Positions 14,488 through 20,456 of a stretch of DNA of 20,456 bases are shown here, piece by piece. The position numbers and the translations under genes were made by a program. Source of the DNA: Burkholderiales bacterium (GTDB lineage Bacteria; Pseudomonadota; Gammaproteobacteria; Burkholderiales; Burkholderiaceae_D); NCBI GenBank assembly GCA_028868455.1, contig JAGWUK010000006.1:1-20456 (forward strand), given 5' to 3'. Below the pieces are notes generated by a model, which saw only the letters and a program-made list of their open reading frames with translations, was not told the origin of the DNA and did not search any database. Numbering within the stretch: the first letter of the stretch is position 1; every line of letters starts with the position of its first letter.

Positions 14488-15531
14488 ATGCTGACTGATT
14501 CTGGAAGGGTTGAAGTGCAGGAAAAAGAAAATACGCAACCAGTGACATTGCTGGACGTTGCACGTGAAGCCGGAGTTTCGCCGAGCACTGTGTCACGTAT
14601 CCTCAACGGTACTGCCAAAGTATCACCTGATAAACGCAAGGCAGTAGAAACAGCCATTGCGACAATGAAGTTTGAACCCAATCAGTTAGCGCAGGGCCTG
14701 AAGAGCGGCCGTTCCATGACGATAGGTATTGTCGTGCAGGATATCGCCAGTCCTTTTTTCGATGAAACCTTGCATGGTGTGGATGACGGGTTAAAGGACA
14801 CAGGCTATGCGTCTGTCATCGTCAGTGGGCACTGGAACGCTGCAGAAGAAGCTGCGCGCATCAAATTGCTGCTGGCCAGGAAAGTTGACGGCATCATCTT
14901 GCTGTCGGGGCGCATTGAAGACAAAACCGTACTGGAGTTCTCAAAACACCGCCCGATTGTGGCAACTGGCCGCGCTTTACACAGCGCAACAGCAATAGGC
15001 TTTAAGCTGGATAATGAATACGGTGCTTTTCTTGCAACTCGCCATTTGATTGAACTAGGACATCGCCGGATTGCCTTCGTCAGTGGCCCTGTCAATAATA
15101 GCGATGCGATGGAGCGGCTGGCTGGTTACCGTCGTGCTTTGCAAGAGAGTGGCATTGAGTATGAAGAAGAACTGGTGGCCGAAGGGAATTTCCACGAGGC
15201 CAGTGGTTTAATGGCAATCCATCATCTGATTGAAACGCAGCGCCAATTTACGGCCGTGTTCGCCGCCAACGACCTGACGGCCTACGGTGTACGCCTTGGA
15301 CTGTATCGCAAAGGTATTCGGGTACCTGAGGATATTTCCCTGATTGGTTTCGACGATTTGCCGAGTTCCACCTATACGACACCTCCACTCACTACCATCC
15401 ATCAACCCCTGTACGACATGGGGCTGCTTGCAACACGCACTTTACTGGCATTGATCAGTGGCGATGAAATCGTCAACCAACTCCCACCTTTGGAATTAAT
15501 CGCCAGAGAAACGACGCGTCGCCTTCGCTAA
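14488..15531 (+). CDS. LacI-family transcriptional regulator of the sugar-uptake locus
   Basis: Repressor of the LacI/GalR family: N-terminal HTH TLLDVAREAGVSPSTVSRILNG (about residues 20-41), hinge helix (PNQLAQGLKSGRS region, about 69-81), then a periplasmic-binding-like sugar-sensing domain (about 80-345) with the typical DDLPSSTYTTPPLTTIHQP near the end. Length 347 aa from ATG 14488. A GTG at 14515 with GGAAGGG 5 nt upstream is an equally good start (338 aa), since the HTH begins only later. A perfect operator-like palindrome precedes the gene. The same palindrome type in front of the permease, GH1 and receptor genes points to this protein as their common repressor; the inducer is presumably the transported sugar or its breakdown product. 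Confidence 0.95.
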   Translation: MLTDSGRVEVQEKENTQPVTLLDVAREAGVSPSTVSRILNGTAKVSPDKRKAVETAIATMKFEPNQLAQGLKSGRSMTIGIVVQDIASPFFDETLHGVDDGLKDTGYASVIVSGHWNAAEEAARIKLLLARKVDGIILLSGRIEDKTVLEFSKHRPIVATGRALHSATAIGFKLDNEYGAFLATRHLIELGHRRIAFVSGPVNNSDAMERLAGYRRALQESGIEYEEELVAEGNFHEASGLMAIHHLIETQRQFTAVFAANDLTAYGVRLGLYRKGIRVPEDISLIGFDDLPSSTYTTPPLTTIHQPLYDMGLLATRTLLALISGDEIVNQLPPLELIARETTRRLR

Positions 15532-15614
15532 ATCAACGTTGCTGACGGTATTTTTGCATTTCCTCCATCGGATTTGCTGTTTCGTCGCATTTCTGATGTC
15601 AAGTTTCTATGAAT

Positions 15615-15640
15615 TGGAGAGAATGCTTTCCGGTTCTCCA
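15615..15640. repeat. imperfect inverted repeat after the LacI-family gene
   Basis: TGGAGA (15615-15620) and TCTCCA (15635-15640) can pair around a 14-nt centre. It lies about 85 nt after the lacI stop. No T-run follows, so it is not a typical intrinsic terminator; it may still help end that transcript. Confidence 0.3.
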
Positions 15641-15650
15641 CACGCTTAAC

Positions 15651-15679
15651 TTGACGCTGCACAGGGCGAGGATTATATT
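15651..15679 (+). promoter_or_regulatory. sigma-70 promoter of the TetR/efflux unit
   Basis: -35 TTGACG (15651-15656, 5 of 6), 17-nt spacer, -10 TATATT (15674-15679, 5 of 6). The predicted start is near 15686, inside the inverted repeat at 15684-15705 and about 27 nt before the TetR ATG. Confidence 0.65.
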
Positions 15680-15683
15680 ACTG

Positions 15684-15705
15684 ACTCAAAAGTAAGTTAT
15701 TGAGT
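15684..15705. promoter_or_regulatory. inverted repeat at the start site, candidate TetR operator
   Basis: ACTCAA (15684-15689) and TTGAGT (15700-15705) form a 22-bp dyad with a 10-bp centre, starting 4 bp after the -10 box of the TetR promoter. Size, symmetry and location fit a TetR-family dimer site for autorepression. I did not find a second copy before the adaptor gene. Confidence 0.6.
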
Positions 15706-15712
15706 TTCCATA

Positions 15713-16351
15713 ATGTCATGCCCATTTAAGCCGCGTTGGGAGCGAAGGAAAGACGCACGCCCCCAGGAACTATTGGCCGCCGCGCTGGATTTGTTTGTTG
15801 AGCGTGGATTCGCTGCAACACGTCTGGACGATGTTGCACGTGCGGCAGGTGTATCCAAAGGAACCCTGTATTTGTATTTTTGCAGCAAAGAAGAGCTGTT
15901 TAAAGCGGTTGTCCGGGAAGGTATCGTTCCGATGATTGGTGAGGCGGAAGCGCTCATTGAACAGTTTGCCGGCACAACGGAAGAATTATTCGGATTGGTG
16001 ATGACAACCTGGTGGCGCAGTGTCGCCGATACCAAGCTGTCTGGTCTACCAAAACTGATGATTGCCGAGGCCGGGAATTTTCCTGAACTGGCCAGGTTCT
16101 ATCAGGAAGAGGTGATTACCCGTGGTGAAAAAATGGTGGCAACAATGCTGAAGCGGGGCATGGAACGCGGCGAAATCAGGCCGGTTGATCTGGAAGTAGA
16201 TAGCAGGATTCTGGTGGCTCCGATGATCATGATGATGCTCTGGAAACATTCCCACGGTGTTTGCCAGATTGAGCCAGAAAAACTCGGAACGTACCTGGAG
16301 CACTACATAGAGCTGACTTTGCATAGTTTGTTGTTAAAGCCAGCAATTTAG
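15713..16351 (+). CDS. TetR/AcrR-family transcriptional repressor
   Basis: One-component repressor of 212 aa: N-terminal HTH (about residues 18-65, LDDVARAAGVSKGTLYLYFCSKEELFKAVV) and a helical ligand-binding C-terminal domain. Length and motif are typical. The ATG at 15713 is the only sensible start; its ribosome site is weak (GAG about 8 nt upstream). It stands upstream of and in line with a periplasmic adaptor and an RND pump, so it most likely represses this efflux unit and itself through the dyad at 15684-15705, releasing on binding a pump substrate. That link is inferred from position. Confidence 0.93.
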   Translation: MSCPFKPRWERRKDARPQELLAAALDLFVERGFAATRLDDVARAAGVSKGTLYLYFCSKEELFKAVVREGIVPMIGEAEALIEQFAGTTEELFGLVMTTWWRSVADTKLSGLPKLMIAEAGNFPELARFYQEEVITRGEKMVATMLKRGMERGEIRPVDLEVDSRILVAPMIMMMLWKHSHGVCQIEPEKLGTYLEHYIELTLHSLLLKPAI

Positions 16352-16370
16352 CGTTTTATTTGGAGAATGC

Positions 16371-16399
16371 TTGACCCTTACACAATGTCAGGCTTTAAA
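16371..16399 (+). promoter_or_regulatory. weak candidate promoter before the efflux adaptor gene
   Basis: -35 TTGACC (16371-16376, 5 of 6), 17-nt spacer, -10 TTTAAA (16394-16399, 4 of 6), in the 126-bp gap between the TetR and adaptor genes. It could give the pump a second promoter; otherwise the three genes are read from 15651-15679. Confidence 0.35.
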
Positions 16400-16477
16400 G
16401 TGATCAGCGAAGCTGTCATTTTCAGGCGTCGCAGATAGCTGGACATTTTGTGCATGAATACTTTCGGAAAATGAATC

Positions 16478-17659
16478 ATGTTAAAGCGTAAGGGTCTTTG
16501 GATTATCGTTGCATTCCTCTTGATGGGAAGCGCGTTCATCATTGGGAAAAAGAAACAACACGGCATAACGCCGCCGGTGGCGACTGCATCTACTGCCAGT
16601 CAGGCACCTGTGCTTGAGTTTTTGCCTGATGACGTCATCGAAGTAGTTTCTGCCGATATACAAAAAAAACTGACCGTATCAGGTGCATTGCGAGCATTGA
16701 ATCAGGCGTCTGTAAAAGCCAGGGTGGCTGGAGAAGTCAGTGAAGTATTGGTGCGCGAAGGCGAAGCAGTACAGCAAGGTCAGATTCTGGCGAGGATGAA
16801 TACCTCAGATTATCTTGCAAAGCTGGCTCAGGCGCGCGGAGCTTTGTCGGCAGCACAAGGACAGCTGGACATAGCGCGTCAGGCGCGTGACAACAATCGG
16901 GCTTTGCTAGACAAACATTTCATTTCCCAAAGTGCCTACGACAATACCAATAACCAATTGGCCATTGCTTCTGCGAATGTCGAAAGCGCAAGAGGGGCGC
17001 TGGAAGTGGCGCAAAAAGCGCTTGCCGATACGGTGGTGCGCGCGCCAATTTCGGGCATGATTAGCAGCCGTAGCGTACAGCCCGGAGAAAAAGTGTCTCC
17101 CGACAACCGCTTGCTTGATATTGTTGATTTGCGCGTACTGGAAATGGAAGCGCCGGTGCCAACGCAGGATATTTCCAGTGTCAGACTGGAACAGTCCGTG
17201 GAGTTGCAGATCGAAGGTGTATCAGAAAAAGTAACAGGAAAGGTCAGCCGGATAAACCCCGCTACAGCACCTGGCTCGCGTTCGATCATGATTTACGTGC
17301 AGGTCGAAAACCGCGACCAAACCCTGCGCGCCGGTATGTTTGCCGAGGCGCAGCTGGTGACAGATAAACGGAACAATGTATTGACCTTGCCGCAAACGGC
17401 GATTCAGTATGAAGGTGACAAAGCTTTTGTTTACGCGATTGAAAATAATATTTTGCTGCAAAAGCCTGTCACCCTTGGTTTGCAAGGCAGCAGCAATGGC
17501 GTTCCCGCTATTCAGGTGAATGCTGGACTTCGTAGTGGCACCAAGGTCGTTAAGGCCAACCTCGGAAGTTTGCGGGCGGGATTGACTGTGCGTTTCGTTA
17601 AGCCAGTTCAGCAGCCAGCGCAGCCGGTTCAGTCAACCCAGCCAGCGGATAAGGTGTAA
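16478..17659 (+). CDS. RND efflux periplasmic adaptor (membrane fusion protein)
   Basis: Periplasmic subunit linking the inner-membrane RND pump to an outer-membrane channel. The 393 residues show an N-terminal hydrophobic segment (about 7-24) without a lipobox Cys, so it is probably a membrane-anchored or cleaved periplasmic protein. Then come the first lipoyl half (VKARVAGEVSEVLVREGEAVQQGQIL, about 78-103), an alpha-helical hairpin rich in Ala/Gln/Asn (about 112-178), the second lipoyl half (VVRAPISGMISSRSVQPGEKVS, about 185-206), a beta-barrel, and a membrane-proximal domain. The C-terminus ends in a Pro/Gln-rich tail (KPVQQPAQPVQSTQP). It is 3 nt from the next gene, so the two are co-transcribed. 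Substrates are unknown. Confidence 0.94.
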   Translation: MLKRKGLWIIVAFLLMGSAFIIGKKKQHGITPPVATASTASQAPVLEFLPDDVIEVVSADIQKKLTVSGALRALNQASVKARVAGEVSEVLVREGEAVQQGQILARMNTSDYLAKLAQARGALSAAQGQLDIARQARDNNRALLDKHFISQSAYDNTNNQLAIASANVESARGALEVAQKALADTVVRAPISGMISSRSVQPGEKVSPDNRLLDIVDLRVLEMEAPVPTQDISSVRLEQSVELQIEGVSEKVTGKVSRINPATAPGSRSIMIYVQVENRDQTLRAGMFAEAQLVTDKRNNVLTLPQTAIQYEGDKAFVYAIENNILLQKPVTLGLQGSSNGVPAIQVNAGLRSGTKVVKANLGSLRAGLTVRFVKPVQQPAQPVQSTQPADKV

Positions 17660-17662
17660 GCC

Positions 17663-20456
17663 ATGTGGTTCACACGTATCAGTATAGGCAATCCGGTGCT
17701 GGCAACAATGATGATGTTGGCGATTGTTGTACTTGGCCTGTTTTCATATCAACGCATGCGGGTTGATCAGTTTCCCGATATTACTTTTCCTGTGGTGGTA
17801 ATTCAGACAGATTATCCAGGTGCTGCGCCTGAGACCATCGAATCAGACATCACGCGCAAGATTGAAGAATCCGTCAACACCATCAACGGTATCAGTGCAC
17901 TGACTTCGCGCTCGTATGAAGGGTCTTCGGTTGTGATTCTCGAGTTCGATCTGACGGTTGATCCTGCACAGGCGGCGCAAGATGTGCGGGAGAAAGTTGC
18001 ACTGATCAAATCGACTTTTCGCAAAGAGGTGAAAGAGCCCCGCGTGACGCGCTACGACCCTTCAGACAAGCCGATTTTTTCTGTTTCAGTGACAAATGAT
18101 GATCGTATCAAGAAGCGTGATTTTCGCGAATTGACCACCATCGGCGACCAGCTGGTTAAAAAGCGTCTCGAGAACGTGCGCGGCGTTGGATCCGTCACGC
18201 TGGTGGGCGGCGTCAAGCGTGAAATTAAAATTTATCTGAAGCCAAATGAACTTGAAGCCTTGGGTCTGGGCGTCGATCAGGTGATCAATGCTTTACGCAA
18301 CGAAAATCAGGAATTGCCGACTGGTGCCATTCGTTCTCTGAATAACGAAAAAGTGGTTCAGATAAAAGGGCGCATACAAAACCCACAGGATTTCGCAAGA
18401 ATCATTGTTGCCCGACGCGGTGGGCAGCCGGTTTTGCTTTCGCAAATTGCGACTGTGGTCGATGGGCAGGAAGAGCAGGAAAGTCTTGCTCTGTACAACG
18501 GACAAAGAACCGTCGCGTTGGATATTTTGAAGGCACAAGGTCAAAATACGATAGAAGTCGCTAATGGACTCATGGAAGCATTAAAAGCGATGGAACCGCA
18601 GCTCAATGCGCTGTACCCAGGCGTTAAAGTCCAGGTGATTAAAGACGGTTCGCGTCAGATACGTGTGGGTGTCGAAAACGTTCGCAAAACGCTGATAGAG
18701 GGTGCGGCACTGACGGTTTTGATTGTCTTTCTTTTTCTGAACTCCTGGCGCTCAACCGTGATAACCGGACTGACTTTGCCGGTTGCCCTGATCGGTACGT
18801 TTCTGTTTATGGACATGTTCGGTTTTACCATCAACATGATTACCTTGATGGCGTTGTCGCTGTGTGTAGGATTGCTGATCGATGATGCGATTGTTGTTCG
18901 GGAAAATATCGTGCGTCATGCGGGAATGAAGGTCAATGGCAAGTTTAAAGATCATCATACGGCGGCGCTGGAAGGTACGGCCGAAATCGGTCTGGCAGTG
19001 TTGGCGACGACGTTTTCAATTGTGGCCGTCTTCTTGCCGGTTGGATTCATGGGAGGAATTATTGGCCGCTTCTTTCATCAGTTCGGCGTCACGGTGACAG
19101 CGGCAGTGTTGATTTCCATGTTCGTGTCTTTCACGCTGGATCCTATGCTATCGTCGATATGGCCCGATCCGGATGTGCATGGTCATTCGGATGGCGGCGT
19201 GCGCAAAGGGATTTATGCCAACACCATTGGTCGTGTGCTTGAGCAATTTGAGCGTGGTGTCCAGTGGTTTTCGGGCGTGTATCAGCTGATGTTGCGCTGG
19301 GCATTAAAACATCGCATCAAGACGTTACTGATCGCGGCTGCCACGTTTTTTGCAGGATTGGCCATCCCGGCGACGGGGCTGATTGGCAGCGAGTTTGTGC
19401 CGCAAGCAGATTATTCCGAAACCGGTGTCACGTTTTATACACCTGTCGGTTCTTCTCTTGAGCTGACTGAAACCAAAGTGCATCAGGTCGAGGCCGTGTT
19501 GAGAGAGTTTCCTGAAGTGCGCGATATTTACAGTACGGTCAATACCGGTTCTGCGCAGGGGAAAAACTATGTCACGACCTATATGCGTCTGGTGCCACGC
19601 AAAGAAAGAACACGCAGTACTGGCCAGATGTCCATTCCTTTACGTAATCGTCTGACTCAGATCGCGGGAATCACCGTGACGCATATCGGCGCGCTGGATG
19701 GTGTCGGTGGCGACAATAAGCAACTGCGTTTTAGTTTGCAAGGCACCGACCTTGGCGATCTCGGGAAATTATCTGACGTGGTTCAAAATAAATTGCGCCA
19801 GATACCGGGAATCGTTGATCTGGATTCCAGTTTAAAGGCGGAGAAACCGACCATCGCAATTACACCGAAACGTGATATCGGCGCCGACCTGGGTGTCGGT
19901 GTCGCCCAGATTGGCGCAGCGCTGCGCCCTTTGTTGGCTGGTGAGGCCGCAACAACCTGGCGTGCACCGAATGACGAAAATTATGATGTCTCGGTACGGT
20001 TGTCGCCCGATGACAGAAACAATATCGACGATTTGTCTCGCCTTACACTAAGCAGTACACAAACAAATGCCGACGGTTCGCCAAAAATGATTCCTTTGCG
20101 ACAGGTTGCGGATATCCGGTATTCGACTGGTGCCAACCAGATCAACCGGCGCGATCTGAATCGTGAGGTTGAAATATCTGCCAATGTGGTCGGGCGTTCG
20201 GCAGGGCAGGCTAGCGCCGAAGTCAAGGCAATGCTGGAAGGCATGCAATGGAAACCCGGCTACCGTTTCAAAATGGGCGGTGCAACCAAAAATATGACGG
20301 AGTCGTTTGGCTACGCTCTGTCTGCACTGGCGCTGGCTGTGATTTTTATTTATATGATTCTCGCTTCACAGTTCGCCAGCTTCTTGCAACCGATCGCCAT
20401 CATGTCCGCCTTGCCGATGACGTTGATTGGTGTTTTCCTTGCGCTGATGTTTTTCC
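17663..20456 (+). CDS. RND-family efflux transporter, inner-membrane pump (runs off right edge)
   Basis: Proton-driven resistance-nodulation-division permease of the hydrophobe/amphiphile (AcrB/MexB-like) class. The frame is open from ATG 17663 to the window end, about 931 residues; the family is usually about 1020-1060, so roughly the last tenth is missing. Seen: TM1 after [25 protein letters not shown], first periplasmic loop, TM2-TM6, the TM4 proton-relay pair in [17 protein letters not shown] (two adjacent Asp, about residue 408), a cytoplasmic-facing loop with a His/Asp-rich stretch ([13 protein letters not shown], about 506-518), TM7, the second periplasmic loop, and TM8-TM9 at the edge. 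The start follows the adaptor stop by 3 nt; no strong ribosome site, consistent with coupling. The outer-membrane factor is not in the window and could be downstream or encoded elsewhere. Confidence 0.95.
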   Translation, partial: MWFTRISIGNPVLATMMMLAIVVLGLFSYQRMRVDQFPDITFPVVVIQTDYPGAAPETIESDITRKIEESVNTINGISALTSRSYEGSSVVILEFDLTVDPAQAAQDVREKVALIKSTFRKEVKEPRVTRYDPSDKPIFSVSVTNDDRIKKRDFRELTTIGDQLVKKRLENVRGVGSVTLVGGVKREIKIYLKPNELEALGLGVDQVINALRNENQELPTGAIRSLNNEKVVQIKGRIQNPQDFARIIVARRGGQPVLLSQIATVVDGQEEQESLALYNGQRTVALDILKAQGQNTIEVANGLMEALKAMEPQLNALYPGVKVQVIKDGSRQIRVGVENVRKTLIEGAALTVLIVFLFLNSWRSTVITGLTLPVALIGTFLFMDMFGFTINMITLMALSLCVGLLIDDAIVVRENIVRHAGMKVNGKFKDHHTAALEGTAEIGLAVLATTFSIVAVFLPVGFMGGIIGRFFHQFGVTVTAAVLISMFVSFTLDPMLSSIWPDPDVHGHSDGGVRKGIYANTIGRVLEQFERGVQWFSGVYQLMLRWALKHRIKTLLIAAATFFAGLAIPATGLIGSEFVPQADYSETGVTFYTPVGSSLELTETKVHQVEAVLREFPEVRDIYSTVNTGSAQGKNYVTTYMRLVPRKERTRSTGQMSIPLRNRLTQIAGITVTHIGALDGVGGDNKQLRFSLQGTDLGDLGKLSDVVQNKLRQIPGIVDLDSSLKAEKPTIAITPKRDIGADLGVGVAQIGAALRPLLAGEAATTWRAPNDENYDVSVRLSPDDRNNIDDLSRLTLSSTQTNADGSPKMIPLRQVADIRYSTGANQINRRDLNREVEISANVVGRSAGQASAEVKAMLEGMQWKPGYRFKMGGATKNMTESFGYALSALALAVIFIYMILASQFASFLQPIAIMSALPMTLIGVFLALMFF

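Noticed and set aside
16411..16449. direct repeat AGCTGTCATTTT / AGCTGGACATTTT before the adaptor gene
   Set aside because: Unequal length and no symmetry or promoter overlap; considered as a TetR site but does not resemble the 15684-15705 dyad.
18674..18687. GAAAACGTT stretch inside the RND gene resembling an operator half-site
   Set aside because: Half-site only, within coding sequence of an unrelated operon and explained by the Glu-Asn-Val codons.
1..20456. mobile elements, CRISPR arrays, tRNA/rRNA genes, toxin-antitoxin or defence genes
   Set aside because: Looked for across both strands; no transposase or integrase motifs, regularly spaced repeats, or RNA-gene signatures were seen.

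Overview
The window looks like a chromosomal segment of a Gram-negative proteobacterium. An outer-membrane TonB-dependent receptor and an RND efflux pump imply a double membrane. Protein style and moderate GC fit a betaproteobacterium such as the Oxalobacteraceae (Herminiimonas/Undibacterium type). That placement is inference from protein resemblance, not from a marker gene. No rRNA, tRNA, CRISPR array, insertion sequence or phage gene was seen.

Left part (1-6020), mostly housekeeping and small regulatory units. A uppP-recQ pair is read leftward (recQ runs off the left edge, 3 nt gap between the genes). Next comes an orphan 184-aa protein read rightward. A leftward two-gene unit follows: an 84-aa possible membrane peptide overlapping an NAD-binding epimerase-like protein. 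It diverges from a LysR regulator. A small cysteine-cluster (YkgJ-type) protein closes this part.

Central part (about 5990-15531), the most distinctive section, is one LacI-controlled carbohydrate-uptake locus. It holds an AmpG-like MFS permease (-), a cytoplasmic GH1 beta-glucosidase (+), a TonB-dependent receptor (-), a flavin-dependent 'tryptophan halogenase'-type protein (+) and a LacI-family regulator (+). Six 14-bp palindromes of the type TGAAAACGTTTTCA, plus one degenerate copy, sit in front of these genes and almost nowhere else. At the GH1, receptor and lacI promoters they lie on or next to the predicted transcription start. The likely route is: receptor brings a beta-glucoside or other glycoconjugate into the periplasm, MFS permease moves it into the cytoplasm, GH1 hydrolyses it. 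The halogenase-like enzyme keeps its catalytic Lys and Glu but has no tryptophan-related neighbours, so its role is open. Two short leader ORFs with strong Shine-Dalgarno sequences precede GH1 (45 codons, ending 2 nt before the GH1 ATG) and the halogenase (10 codons). A three-copy 10-bp tandem repeat also lies before the halogenase.

Right part (15540-20456). A TetR-family repressor with a promoter-embedded inverted repeat is followed by a periplasmic adaptor and an RND inner-membrane transporter that runs off the right edge. This is a typical self-regulated tripartite efflux operon; no outer-membrane factor is visible inside the window.
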